From the NCBI GenBank assembly GCA_012841485.1, contig DUUU01000287.1, forward strand, positions 1 through 25,151: a stretch of DNA of 25,151 nt. Reading direction: 5' to 3'. The notes beneath the pieces were generated by a model. It was not told the DNA's origin and searched no databases. It saw only the letters and a program-made list of their open reading frames with translations. Both the position numbers and the translations under genes were made by a program. Source of the DNA: Armatimonadota bacterium (GTDB taxonomy: Bacteria; Armatimonadota; JAAZEB01). This document shows, in pieces, positions 1-9,090 of this stretch. Each line of letters begins with the position of its first letter. Positions within the stretch are counted from its first letter, which is position 1.

Positions 1-38
1 CGGACGCATCCACCGGGGCGCCGGGGGCAATCAGAGGA

Positions 39-1592
39 TCACTCCTCCAGCGGCTTGATCGGTATCGTCTGGCGGATGGGCGTATCGCCACCCAGATAGC
101 GCGAGATGCGAACGAAGAGTAGCTCCTTCTCCTTAAGCGCATCCACGATGCGCCGGAAGGAGTCCACGCTGCTCACAGGCTTGCTGTTGGCCCGCGTGAT
201 GATATCGCCGGCGCGCAGGCCGGCCTCTTCCGCCGGGCTACCCGGCTGCACGCGGGTGATCACGATCCCCTTGAGGTTCGCCGGCAGCTTGAGGCGCTGC
301 GCGATCTCAGGGGTGATCTCTTCCACGCTCAGGCCCAGCTTCGCCGCGCGATCGCCGCCCTGCTCTGCGCCGGAGGCCACCGTGGTCTCTTCTGACGGCA
401 GCTCTCCCAGCTTCAGGCGCTTCATCACGATCTGGCCCTTGCGCACGATCTTCAGCTCCACGTCCGTGCCCGGCGCGGTGCTGCTCGCCAGCTCGATGAG
501 CTCTTCCTTCGTACGCAGTGGCTTCCCGTTGAATGCGACGATGGCATCCTCTGGCTGGATGCCGGCCTTCTCCGCAGGCCCTCCGGCCGTCACATCCTGG
601 ACGAAGACCCCCTCTTTCACCTTCGCGAGCTGCTGCAGGTCCTCCGTCAGGTCGCCAACAAGCACGCCGATGAAGCCGTGCGCCACGCGCCCAGTGGCGA
701 TGAGCTGCTCCATCACGCGCTTTGCCTTGTTGATCGGGATGGCGAAGCCGACACCGGCGCTGGAGCGCGTGCCGCCGGTGGCAATCGCCGTGTTAATGCC
801 AATCACCTCGCCGCGGATGTTCACAAGCGCGCCACCGCTATTGCCCGGGTTGATCGCCGCGTCTGTCTGGATGAAGTTCGTATACGTGGTGTCCTGGATC
901 GTTTGCGCACGGCCCAGCGCGCTGATGACGCCCACGGTGAAGGTGGAAGCTAGGCCGAAGGGCGAACCAATCGCCACCGCCCATTGGCCCACGCGCACCT
1001 TATCCGAATCGCCCAGCTTTGCCTGATAGTGCTTGGGGCTGAGCGGCTTCTCGGTGATCACCTTCAACACCGCCAGGTCGGTCTTCGTATCCATACCGCG
1101 CACCGTGACCTTCGACTTGCCGGAGATGGCTGTGCCATCCTGCAAGACCACGGTGATCGCGTCGTTGGGCGCGCCGTTCACGACGTGCGCGTTGGTGAGG
1201 ATGTAGGCCTCATGGCCATCGATTTTGACGATGACGCCCGAGCCGGTTCCGCCCGCTCCACGCGGGGGCACCGGGCGCAGGTTCGGACCGAACGGAAACT
1301 GGCGGAAGAAATCCTCCGGACGCTCCGGCGTGCCCTGATTCTCCTCGTTACGGCGGGGTCGCGGGCGTGCCGCTTCAACCTTGATCTGCACCACCACCGG
1401 CTCGACGACGTCGGCGATAGCGGTGAACGCTTCCTCCAGTACCTCGAGGGGTCGCGTCTGCTCCCGCGTCAGCGGGCCGCGCTCCTGCGCGCCTGCTTGC
1501 CGGGTGGTCGTCACACCCAGCAATGAGATCACGAGCGCAAACGCGCTGATCCACAGCGCCGCTCCCCTGATCCGTTCCAGCATTTCGCTCAC
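39..1592 (-). CDS. htrA: HtrA/DegP-family serine protease with two PDZ domains
   Basis: Envelope protease/chaperone expected to degrade misfolded exported proteins. The product is 517 residues from a GTG start at 1592, chosen because GGGAGGT (1601-1607) sits 8 nt upstream; an in-frame ATG at 1583 is the alternative. An N-terminal hydrophobic segment (about residues 10-35, ending near AGAQ) is a signal peptide or membrane anchor. The trypsin-like domain shows the full triad: His136 in LTNAHVV, Asp172 in TDLAVLKV and Ser252 in INPGNSGGAL. PDZ1 spans about 306-391 and PDZ2 about 418-513, the DegP/DegQ architecture and length. A charged Arg/Pro-rich linker (about 75-105) precedes the protease domain. 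It lies 218 nt downstream of the lyase-like gene on the same strand, so it may have its own promoter, though none is clear. Family assignment is secure; the DegP versus DegQ subtype is not. Confidence 0.93.
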   Translation of the reverse strand: MSEMLERIRGAALWISAFALVISLLGVTTTRQAGAQERGPLTREQTRPLEVLEEAFTAIADVVEPVVVQIKVEAARPRPRRNEENQGTPERPEDFFRQFPFGPNLRPVPPRGAGGTGSGVIVKIDGHEAYILTNAHVVNGAPNDAITVVLQDGTAISGKSKVTVRGMDTKTDLAVLKVITEKPLSPKHYQAKLGDSDKVRVGQWAVAIGSPFGLASTFTVGVISALGRAQTIQDTTYTNFIQTDAAINPGNSGGALVNIRGEVIGINTAIATGGTRSSAGVGFAIPINKAKRVMEQLIATGRVAHGFIGVLVGDLTEDLQQLAKVKEGVFVQDVTAGGPAEKAGIQPEDAIVAFNGKPLRTKEELIELASSTAPGTDVELKIVRKGQIVMKRLKLGELPSEETTVASGAEQGGDRAAKLGLSVEEITPEIAQRLKLPANLKGIVITRVQPGSPAEEAGLRAGDIITRANSKPVSSVDSFRRIVDALKEKELLFVRISRYLGGDTPIRQTIPIKPLEE

Positions 1593-1810
1593 TGTTGCCA
1601 ACCTCCCGCTCTCAGCATTCAACACCTGGGTATGCGCCTCGGGTCTGCTCCCAAGAGAACCTTCTCTGCCGGTTACTCTAATAGACCCCTGCTGCCGTCC
1701 CGCGTTCCCAAAGGGACTTTTCTGCGAGGGAGCGCATCGCAGGGCCGGTGGGAGACGGCATCCGGCCATGCCACCGGCATCCTTTCAGACGCGACGGCAC
1801 TCGCAAGGGT

Positions 1811-4800
1811 TCACCGCGCGGCCAGCGCCTCGTCCGTGACCACGATCCGGCTCAAACGCGCATCCTTTCCCACCAGACGCGCGGTGATGACGCATTCGCC
1901 GGCAGGCAGCCGGAGCGGGCGTTCCCAGCGGACCCAGCTCCACTCCCCTTCCGCGGGCTTGAGAGAGGCAACCATATCTCCTATCCGGATCTCCACCCCG
2001 GCACCCGCCACGCGCGCCCAAAGGGAGTACTCTCCCTCGCGCGGCACCCGGAGCGTCCAGCGGGCTTCACCGCCAGAAAGAGCGGGGAACCCAAGGGGTG
2101 GCGAGACGCGCTCCCGCGTTGTTCCTTCACCGAGCGTCGCCGTGGCGGCGTCCACCACCAGGCGCAGCGGCGTCGTCACCGCGCCCGAATCGGCCGGGGC
2201 CAGGCTCCAGTCATCCACGCTCAGATCGATCTCGACCTCATCGCGCGTGTCCGTGTTCACCGCGACATAGGCGGAATAGGCATAGTCGGGCACCTGGAAG
2301 ACTCGCTCCAGGCGCTGCCAGGTGCCGAGGCGGCTCAGATCATAGGCGTTGGAGACGAAGCTCTCGCGCGTGCGCTCGCGGTCGCGCAGCGAGCAGCGGA
2401 TGCTGGGCGCGGGCGCGCCAGGGGTGATCCGGTCCACCTTCAGCCAGGCAGAGACGCGATACGACTTGCCCGGCTCCAGGCCGGTGATCTCCATCGGGTT
2501 GGTGCCACGGGTGTCATAGATCGTCACCAGGTATTCATTCTGGCCCCTGCCCTTGCCCGTGACGCGAGCACCGGCGCGCCCGGCATGCGCGCCCTCCGGC
2601 ACGATGGCAAGCGAGAAGCCGGTCCGAGTCACCCAGCCATCGTGTCCCTCTTCGTAATCCGGGTTGCCGAGAGGTCCTGGGTACGGCCGGCGCGCGGGCG
2701 AGCGCACAAGCGCCTCCATGCGCCGGCGATAGTCATCGAAAGAGGGTCCAGGCAGGGCGGCGACGGCATCGAGCATCTGCGGCGCGGAGCGCAGGTAGAA
2801 GCCCATCCCCTTCCCCGCGCCGGTGAGGGTCGGCAGTGCCGCAGCGAGCGCCTGTCGACACACCTCTGCCAGGGCCGGGTCGTTCGCGCGGCGCGCGGCA
2901 AAGGCGATTCCCTCCAGTTCAATCGTGGCGGAGGAGTAGGTGACGTTTGTCTTCGGACAGGACGTGTAGCGGAATCCGAGCTTCTCCGGCTCCCACATCG
3001 TCTTCACCAGGAAGCGCGCCGCCTTCACAATATCATCGGCTACCCGCTCGTCTCCGGTCACCTCGTAGTACATCTTCATGCCGGTCATCAGCACGCCCAT
3101 CATGAAGCCGGCCTCGCCACGATGCGGCGGGTCGCACTCGCAGTGGCCACGGGGAAGCGGGTGGGCATAGAACCCTTCATCGGGGTGCGATTTCTCACGC
3201 ACGCGTTCGATCATCCGCTTCGCGGCATTGAGGTAGAACGGGTCACCGGTGGCGTTGTAGGCGCTCATGACGAGAATGAGCATCCACCCGGGCTCGCGCG
3301 CGTTGCCGAAGTCGAAGTTGGTGATCTGCGGGCCCGCCGCCCAATCAGCGATGCGCGTCGCCACCTCCCAGGCGCGCCGGTCGCCGGTGAAGAGCGCCGC
3401 GTCGAAGAGGCCCCCGGCCCAGACGTGGCCGCGATTGTCCGACCACCCCTCCGCGGCATACCGGCCCATCCCCTGGAACTCCTTCGGGTAGTAGCCGGCG
3501 GTATGCATCACCGAGTGGATCCACTGCTGGCCGACGCGCGCTGGCTCGCGGTGATGATGGATCGTATCCACATCCATCTGATGGCGCGCGCTGATCACCG
3601 CCTGGTCGAAGAAGCGCCGGTCACCCGTGCGCGCAAACTGCAGGAAGAGACCGTGATGGAGGTCATACTCCAGGTTGCCCCAGTTCCAGGTGCGCTCGCC
3701 GTACCAGTCGCCGAAATGGATGACACCAAACTCGCGCCCGGCTTCGCGATGCTGCAGCAACGTCTCCAGGTTGCGCGCGGTGATCGCGTTGTAGTCGGCC
3801 CAGCCCGGCTCCAGCGGTCCCAACGCGCGCAGAGCGCCACGGGCGTACCACTCCGGAGGCGCGGCCAAGATCAACGGCTCGTCAAGGCGCGTCTGGGCGC
3901 GCGCGTCTCCCGACACATCGACATACAGCTCATGCGTCTTGGCAAAGCCCTGGCGGAAGGTGTAGCGGCCGCCGCGCAGGTGAGCGAAGAGCTTCGACTC
4001 CTCGGGCCGGCCATCGTAGATCGCACCGGGAAGCGCCGGAAGCAAGCCCACCACCGTGGCGTCGGGCCCCGCCTCGATGCTCTTCGGATACTGCTCGCGG
4101 AAGTGGCGCACCCCGATTCGCGCGCCTTGCGCCGTGTTCACCCACCCGGCCGCGTGCTTCCCCTTGCCGGTGGCGGGTGCTGTGAGCACGTAGGAGTTAT
4201 CCTCCTGCTGGAAAAGCCGGGCGCCGGCCGGCAGCGGATGCGTGCGCTCGCCCAGAACGGTGGTCGCCACCGCGCCCGGGAAGCGCAGCTCCAGCGCCTG
4301 GAAGGCCGTCATCTCTTGCGCGACATGATCGTTCTCGAAGGTGTGGAAGACGCGGAAACCGGAGGCGCCAGCACACGCGTGGATCCGCAGAGTGAATGGG
4401 TAGCGCGGTCCTGCCTGTCCCTGCGCGGCGTGCTCGCCATCCACCCGAACCACCGCCCGCAGCGCCGGTGCGGGGCCGTTTTCCACCTCCGCGCGGAGGA
4501 TACGGCCCTGCAAGCGGTGGCCCTCGGCATCCACCAGCACGGAGACGGGGAAGCCGGCGCGGCGCTCCTGGCCGCGGAAGAATCCACCTGCGACCCCCTC
4601 GCGCCGGGGGACCACCAGTCGCGCACCCCCCGTATCCAGGGTGATCGCATCAGGGCTCTCGCTCACGCGGAGCGGCGTTTCAGGGGCGACGGCTGGCGCG
4701 CCATACTCGAGCGTCACCTCCGGGCCCGGCGCGGGCAGGGCCGCCAGGATCCATTTGATGCTGCCGTCGCCCGGCCAGCGGCTCCATACATCGGCCTGCA

Positions 4801-5350
4801 CAGGCACCAGGCGCCCATCTTGGGCGCGCGCGCGCAGCCGTGACGCATCAAAGAGCGCCCCCTTCGGGAATGGAATCCCCGTCGCGGCCACCTCTCCCCT
4901 TCGCTCTGGTCCATACCCGAGTATCCTGAGCGCGATCTTGCCTTCCTCGCCCTTCTGGGCGGGCGGCTCCATCGTGGCGGTGGCAACCCGCTCGGTGGCA
5001 CGGCCTTGGGGATCGGTGGCAGTGATGCGGATGCGCCAGGGCCCCTTGCCCGGTACGCCCGCGAGCGTGGCGCGGTGGTTGTTGGCCCATCCCTCGCCCC
5101 GGTCGCGCGCGTTCGTCGAGCCCCGCAGGCAGGAAGGATCTTCTTCCACTACAAGCCTGCCATCAGCCAGGGCCACGCGCCCGCGAGTGGGCGTGGGGGT
5201 CGTCCAGCGCACCTTCAGATCCACCTTCTCTCCCCGGAGCTCAGGAAGGATGTAGAGGTCGCGGATCTCCGGGGCGGGCAGGTTGCTTTGAGGCGCCGCG
5301 GCAGCGGCAGCCAGAGGGAGCATCAGGATCCAGAGCATCAGATAACGCAT
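1811..5350 (-). CDS. Secreted exo-rhamnogalacturonan lyase-like protein (PL26/YetA-like), multidomain
   Basis: Predicted extracytoplasmic carbohydrate-active enzyme of 1179 residues. The ATG at 5350 follows GAGAGGT. Residues 1-19 form a signal peptide ending in an alanine run. A small beta-sandwich of fibronectin/Ig type spans about 25-128. From about 137 the sequence matches my recollection of the PcRGLX/YetA-like fold: a beta domain with TGIPFPKGALFD (157-168) and SRWPGDGSIKW (190-200), a second beta domain (about 260-480), and a helical (alpha/alpha) domain (about 495-870) containing FGDWYGERTWNWGNLEYD (546-563). Residues about 898-1052 look like a CBM4/9-type module and about 1060-1179 like a second beta-sandwich of CBM6/35 type. 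Known relatives remove unsaturated disaccharides from rhamnogalacturonan chain ends by beta-elimination; the exact substrate here is inferred. The two C-terminal modules make it longer than a bare PL26 enzyme. No frameshift is seen. Confidence 0.72.
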   Translation of the reverse strand: MRYLMLWILMLPLAAAAAAPQSNLPAPEIRDLYILPELRGEKVDLKVRWTTPTPTRGRVALADGRLVVEEDPSCLRGSTNARDRGEGWANNHRATLAGVPGKGPWRIRITATDPQGRATERVATATMEPPAQKGEEGKIALRILGYGPERRGEVAATGIPFPKGALFDASRLRARAQDGRLVPVQADVWSRWPGDGSIKWILAALPAPGPEVTLEYGAPAVAPETPLRVSESPDAITLDTGGARLVVPRREGVAGGFFRGQERRAGFPVSVLVDAEGHRLQGRILRAEVENGPAPALRAVVRVDGEHAAQGQAGPRYPFTLRIHACAGASGFRVFHTFENDHVAQEMTAFQALELRFPGAVATTVLGERTHPLPAGARLFQQEDNSYVLTAPATGKGKHAAGWVNTAQGARIGVRHFREQYPKSIEAGPDATVVGLLPALPGAIYDGRPEESKLFAHLRGGRYTFRQGFAKTHELYVDVSGDARAQTRLDEPLILAAPPEWYARGALRALGPLEPGWADYNAITARNLETLLQHREAGREFGVIHFGDWYGERTWNWGNLEYDLHHGLFLQFARTGDRRFFDQAVISARHQMDVDTIHHHREPARVGQQWIHSVMHTAGYYPKEFQGMGRYAAEGWSDNRGHVWAGGLFDAALFTGDRRAWEVATRIADWAAGPQITNFDFGNAREPGWMLILVMSAYNATGDPFYLNAAKRMIERVREKSHPDEGFYAHPLPRGHCECDPPHRGEAGFMMGVLMTGMKMYYEVTGDERVADDIVKAARFLVKTMWEPEKLGFRYTSCPKTNVTYSSATIELEGIAFAARRANDPALAEVCRQALAAALPTLTGAGKGMGFYLRSAPQMLDAVAALPGPSFDDYRRRMEALVRSPARRPYPGPLGNPDYEEGHDGWVTRTGFSLAIVPEGAHAGRAGARVTGKGRGQNEYLVTIYDTRGTNPMEITGLEPGKSYRVSAWLKVDRITPGAPAPSIRCSLRDRERTRESFVSNAYDLSRLGTWQRLERVFQVPDYAYSAYVAVNTDTRDEVEIDLSVDDWSLAPADSGAVTTPLRLVVDAATATLGEGTTRERVSPPLGFPALSGGEARWTLRVPREGEYSLWARVAGAGVEIRIGDMVASLKPAEGEWSWVRWERPLRLPAGECVITARLVGKDARLSRIVVTDEALAAR

Positions 5351-5506
5351 CGTTTACCTCTCGTCACGGGCAGAGCACCCGCCGATGTAGCCACAGGCTC
5401 GCCGCGGGGTGGCCCCGGCACGGCCTGGATGCCTTCCGGGCGACAACGCGCGGCTGCCCCCTCGTTCGCCGCCATCGACGGCAGCTCCTGGTGCCGCAGT
5501 GCGCTC

Positions 5507-6406
5507 TCACTCGAAGAAGCTGGCAAAACGCTTGATGAAGGCGCCCAGTCCCTTGGGGCGCACGCCCTCTTGCTCCTGGTGGATGAGTTTGGCGGCCACC
5601 TGGTCCACCGAGCGGGAAACGCGCGCCGAGGGCTGCATCAGGAAGAACGGCTGCTGCGCCCGAACCGCGCGCGCCACCAGCGGATCCTCTGGCAGATGGC
5701 CCAGCACGCCGACCTCTCGGTTGAGGAAGCGGCGCGCGGCGCGCTGCACGCCGCGTCCCACGTCGATTGCCTCCCGGTCGTTCACCGCGCGGTTGATCAG
5801 GAGAGAGAGAGGGATCTGACGTTCCCCGGAGCTCACCGTCTTGATCACGCCATAGGCATCGGTGATTGAGGTGGGCTCGGGCGTGCAGACGACAATCGCC
5901 TCATCGGCGGCCTGAATGAAGCTGACCACCGTGCGCGAGATGCCCGCCCCGGTATCGATCAGCAAGATGTCCGTCGTGGCGTCCAGCTCGCCAAAGGAAG
6001 CGACCAGCGAGTGGAGCTGCTCCGCGGTCAAATCGGCGAGCTCGGCGACGCCGGAGCCCCCGGAGATCCAGCGTAGGCCGCGCGGGCCCTCCACCACCAC
6101 GTCGCGCAGGCGCTTCGTCCCCCGGATGACGTGCAGCAGGTTATCTGGGCTGCTCGTTCCCAGAAGGACTTCCACGTTCGCCATCCCGAGATCGGCGTCT
6201 AGAACGAGCACGCGCGCGCCACGCTGCATCATCGCATAGGCCAGACTCAAGGTGACACTCGTCTTCCCCACGCCTCCTTTGCCGCTGCAGATCGTGATCA
6301 CCCGTGCCGCTTCACCGGATGATGGACGCGTCCGCCTCACCTCTTGCGTCTGGCGCATCAAATTGCGCAGACCATCCGCCTGGTCCCTCACAGAAGCCGT
6401 CTCCAT
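5507..6406 (-). CDS. flhG: FlhG/YlxH-like MinD-type ATPase
   Basis: P-loop ATPase of the MinD/ParA (SIMIBI) class, 299 residues. The N-terminus carries DQADGLRNLM (8-17), which matches the DQAxxLR motif that FlhG uses to stimulate the FlhF GTPase. A deviant Walker A with signature lysine is SGKGGVGKTS (41-50), the switch/A' region is DADLGMANVEV (70-80), and Walker B is ILLIDTGAG (147-155). The last residues, LGAFIKRFASFFE (287-299), form an amphipathic helix like the MinD/FlhG membrane-targeting sequence. In known systems FlhG sets flagellar number and placement with FlhF. No flhF, flhA or other flagellar gene lies in the window; the downstream neighbour is a polysaccharide lyase-like gene. 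The ATG at 6406 has only a weak purine-rich site upstream. The alternative is another MinD-like positioning ATPase, for example for pili, but the DQAxxLR motif favours FlhG. Confidence 0.82.
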   Translation of the reverse strand: METASVRDQADGLRNLMRQTQEVRRTRPSSGEAARVITICSGKGGVGKTSVTLSLAYAMMQRGARVLVLDADLGMANVEVLLGTSSPDNLLHVIRGTKRLRDVVVEGPRGLRWISGGSGVAELADLTAEQLHSLVASFGELDATTDILLIDTGAGISRTVVSFIQAADEAIVVCTPEPTSITDAYGVIKTVSSGERQIPLSLLINRAVNDREAIDVGRGVQRAARRFLNREVGVLGHLPEDPLVARAVRAQQPFFLMQPSARVSRSVDQVAAKLIHQEQEGVRPKGLGAFIKRFASFFE

Positions 6407-6849
6407 CTAGCCACGCCCAAGGCTCTCCCCGGATCACCGTGCGAAAGCCGCACCTGCCGCCTATGATGGCTCGTTGGACAGACCCACTCTCTTCCCGGTG
6501 GGGATGCTCAACCGCTTCTGGAAGTTCGACGCGCACTGGCCGATGCCTGCCCGAAATCGCGCGAACGCAGCGTGATCCGCAGGTGAATACAGAGGGACAC
6601 AGACAAATGGGATCAGAAGAATTGATGGGCTTTGGTGTGATGCCGTGTGCTGGCAATAGATCCTCCGGCATAGCATCCGCCCCCACCCGTGGCCGGAGGG
6701 CAAACACGGATGGGCCCAAGGAATCGTCCGGCGAGAGCGTGAACTGCAGTGGGGGGCATGCCTTGCCACGGATCGCGATAGCCCCCTTGCCACGCGGGGG
6801 GGGCGGCGTAGAGGCAGCAGCGCGCCACTCCTGGAGGGGGAGCACAGCA
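6407..6849. other. Divergent intergenic region, no gene seen
   Basis: This 443-nt gap separates the FlhG-like gene (leftward) from the dehydrogenase gene (rightward), so it should hold both promoters. No convincing -35/-10 pair is visible on either strand. The rightward reading frame stays open through the gap, but it has no ribosome site of its own and its composition is unlike a protein, so I treat it as chance. It contains a G8 run (6796-6803) and the short motif ACACGGATGGG (6704-6714), which recurs at 20212-20222. Confidence 0.5.
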
Positions 6850-7815
6850 ATGAGAGCACTACAGATCCAGGCCCCGGGGCGGGCCGAAGTGGTCGATATC
6901 GCCATGCCCCAACCGGGCCCCGGCGAGGTACGGGTGCGGGTGAGCCTGGTGAACACCTGCCCGCAGTGGGATCTCCACCTCGATGCCGGCGAGCCGATGT
7001 TTGTCGGGCAACAGATCCCCTACCCCTACACCTCCGGCCAGCCCGGCCACGAGATGGTGGGCGTGGTGGATGCCATCGGCGAGGGCGTCACCGCTTTCCG
7101 GGTGGGCCAGCGCGTGGCTGCCTGGCGAGATGCCGGGCACCACCGCCAGGGCTGCTATGCCGAGTATGTCAACCACCTGGAGGCAAACATCCTGCCTGTG
7201 CCCGACCCTGTCGAGGATCCCGCCATCGCCTCGCTGGAACTGGCGATGTGCGTGGCCGTCTCGGTCTTACCTCTCAAGCGCTTGGGGGCTATCGCGGGAA
7301 AGCGCGCCGCCGTCAACGGACTCGGGCCCGCGGGGATGATTGCCGCCCAGATGCTCCGCGCCGAGGGCGCTTCCTCCGTGACCGGCTTCGAGCCTCACCC
7401 CGGGCGCCGCGACCTGGCCACCGGCTATGCCGTGGATGAAGCCCTCGACCCCCGCGACCCCGCTACCAATGAGCGGTACCCACACCGGCACTGCGCGGAG
7501 TGCCTGGAAGTTGGGATCGATTGCGCCGGCTACCCGGATGCCGTCCGCTTCTTCATGGACCGCGTGCGCTGGCATGTGGCCCTCTTCGCCGTCCAGCGGC
7601 ACGATTACACCTACGCCAGGACTCACTCGGGGCTCACGGTCGTGGGATACGCCGGGCACCACCGCGCGGCGGCGGAGTATGCCCTGGAGCTGATCGCCGC
7701 CGGCAAGCTAGATCTCCGCCCGCTCATCTCCGTGGAGCTCCCCCTCGAGCGCTACGCGGAGGGCGTCGCCCTCCTCCGGCAGCAGCAGGCCCTGAAGATC
7801 GGCTTCCGGCCCTGA
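6850..7815 (+). CDS. Zinc-dependent medium-chain dehydrogenase (sorbitol/threonine-dehydrogenase-like)
   Basis: Predicted NAD(P)-dependent alcohol/polyol dehydrogenase of 321 residues. GGAGGGGG ends 9 nt before the ATG, fixing the start. The GroES-like catalytic domain shows Cys37 (NTCPQWD) and the GHE motif at His67-Glu68, the usual catalytic zinc ligands. The Rossmann domain has GLGPAG (157-162) followed by an acidic patch. The four-cysteine structural-zinc loop of classical alcohol dehydrogenases is absent, which explains the modest length. A histidine-rich segment (RYPHRHCAEC, 209-218) and two further cysteines (Cys215, Cys218) follow the nucleotide-binding fold. The substrate cannot be read from sequence. 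The neighbouring Gfo/Idh oxidoreductase, which converges on it, suggests sugar or polyol catabolism. The stop is 120 nt from the stop of that neighbour. Confidence 0.85.
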   Translation: MRALQIQAPGRAEVVDIAMPQPGPGEVRVRVSLVNTCPQWDLHLDAGEPMFVGQQIPYPYTSGQPGHEMVGVVDAIGEGVTAFRVGQRVAAWRDAGHHRQGCYAEYVNHLEANILPVPDPVEDPAIASLELAMCVAVSVLPLKRLGAIAGKRAAVNGLGPAGMIAAQMLRAEGASSVTGFEPHPGRRDLATGYAVDEALDPRDPATNERYPHRHCAECLEVGIDCAGYPDAVRFFMDRVRWHVALFAVQRHDYTYARTHSGLTVVGYAGHHRAAAEYALELIAAGKLDLRPLISVELPLERYAEGVALLRQQQALKIGFRP

Positions 7816-7935
7816 GGACGCGGGACCATCGAGCCCCGAAATGGAGTGGGAGGTTCGCGGCATGCGCGCGCAAGCCTCACCCCGCCATTCGGTGGCAGGG
7901 CGAGGCCCGCTCACTCCAGACAAGCCGCGCGTTTC

Positions 7936-8952
7936 TCAGCGGACGAGCTCGGAGAGGGCGACGGGAGCGCCCCCGCGCTTGACCGACTCGTACCCGGCCA
8001 GCGAGACGGCAAGGCTGCGCACCCCTTCCGCGTAGGGGATCTCCGTCTTCTTGCCGGCCATGACGGCATCGAAGAACTCGTAGAGCACGTAGGCGGGATA
8101 GTTGGCCCCGGCCTTCATCTCGCCCTCTTCATCTCCCACCCAGCGCGCGTTGGCGCCTTCAATGGTGACCAGCAGGCCATCTGCCACCACTTTGAAGCCG
8201 ACATCCCAGGACTTCTGCGGCACCAGCGAGCAGCTCAACGTGCCGAGAGCCCCACTTTCGTACTGCATCACGAGGGCGGTGGTATCCGGGATCTCGAAGG
8301 TGTCCGAGTATTTCAGCAAGCCGGAACCAGGCTGATAGTTCGCCGGCGGCGTCCAGTCGCGCACGCGCGCGGTGCGCCCGGTGACCGTAGCCACCTCGCC
8401 CGCCAGGAAGCGGCCCAGGTCGAGCATGTGCGTTGCCTGCTCGACGAGCTGCCCGCCGCCCAACTCCATCTTCGGCCACCATCCGGGAGAGGGAAGCCCG
8501 GGCATGTAGTAGTGCGCCTGCACCATGGCGATGGCACGCGTGGATAGGAGCTCGCGCACCTTCTTGATTGGCTCGGCAGTGCGGTACATGTAGCCCACCT
8601 GGGTGATGATCCCGGTCTCCTCGACGATCCGGGCGATGCGGTTCGCCGTCTCCATGTTGACGGCGACGGGCTTCTCGACGAAGAAGTGGATGCCGCGGCG
8701 CGCCGCCTCCTCCTCGATATCACCGTGCGCGAAGGGGGGCGTACAGATGATGACGGCGTCGGGCTTCTCTTTGTCGTAGAGCTCAACGAAGCTCTCGTAG
8801 GCGTTGCCGTTGAACTCCTCGGCGCACTTGCGCGCGCGCTCCGGCACCACGTCGCAAAAAGCGACCATGGCGATATCCTCGCGCTTGCGCGCGCTCTCCA
8901 GGTGCCGGCGGGCAATGCCACCGACGCCGATGAAACCAACCTTCAGAGCCAT
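7936..8952 (-). CDS. Gfo/Idh/MocA-family NAD(P)-dependent oxidoreductase
   Basis: Cytoplasmic oxidoreductase of 338 residues, probably acting on a sugar, inositol or sugar acid. The start at 8952 is set by GGGGAGGAG ending 7 nt upstream; the 26 residues that could be read further upstream lack a site and are not protein-like. The N-terminal Rossmann fold has FIGVGGIARRH (7-17). The family EKP motif is at 93-95 (FVEKPVAVN), with the lysine expected to contact substrate. The conserved GGGQLVEQATHMLDLG (165-180) supplies His175, the usual catalytic histidine. The C-terminal alpha/beta domain is complete. Members oxidise or epimerise many sugars, so the substrate is unassigned. It converges with the zinc dehydrogenase, leaving a 120-nt gap with only an imperfect hairpin between the stops. 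Confidence 0.9.
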   Translation of the reverse strand: MALKVGFIGVGGIARRHLESARKREDIAMVAFCDVVPERARKCAEEFNGNAYESFVELYDKEKPDAVIICTPPFAHGDIEEEAARRGIHFFVEKPVAVNMETANRIARIVEETGIITQVGYMYRTAEPIKKVRELLSTRAIAMVQAHYYMPGLPSPGWWPKMELGGGQLVEQATHMLDLGRFLAGEVATVTGRTARVRDWTPPANYQPGSGLLKYSDTFEIPDTTALVMQYESGALGTLSCSLVPQKSWDVGFKVVADGLLVTIEGANARWVGDEEGEMKAGANYPAYVLYEFFDAVMAGKKTEIPYAEGVRSLAVSLAGYESVKRGGAPVALSELVR

Positions 8953-9043
8953 CCGATTACTCCTCCCCAGTGGACGAGAGAAGCGGGCGGGGCCATTCCG
9001 AGCCGTGCTTCTCCTCGCCGCCGTTGACACCGAGGCGCGCTCC

Positions 9044-9080
9044 CCGCAGGCAGGGACCCCTCGTATCTCCGCAGGCAGGG
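9044..9080. repeat. 12-bp direct repeat, two copies
   Basis: CCGCAGGCAGGG occurs at 9044-9055 and 9069-9080, a 25-bp period, in the gap upstream of the Gfo/Idh gene. A near copy (CCGCAGGCAGGA) lies inside the lyase-like gene at about 5123-5134. It may be part of a dispersed genomic repeat or a tandem protein-binding site. Confidence 0.4.
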
Positions 9081-9090
9081 CTTCCTTCCA

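Noticed and set aside
1748..4843. 1031-codon open frame on the plus strand, antisense to the lyase-like gene
   Set aside because: It is a mirror of a GC3-rich gene: rich in Arg, His, Ala and Pro, with no domain and no ribosome site. The minus-strand frame has recognisable domains.
6304..6849. Upstream extension of the zinc dehydrogenase by 182 codons
   Set aside because: The extension has no protein-like composition and overlaps the flhG start. A strong ribosome site precedes the ATG at 6850, which gives the family start.
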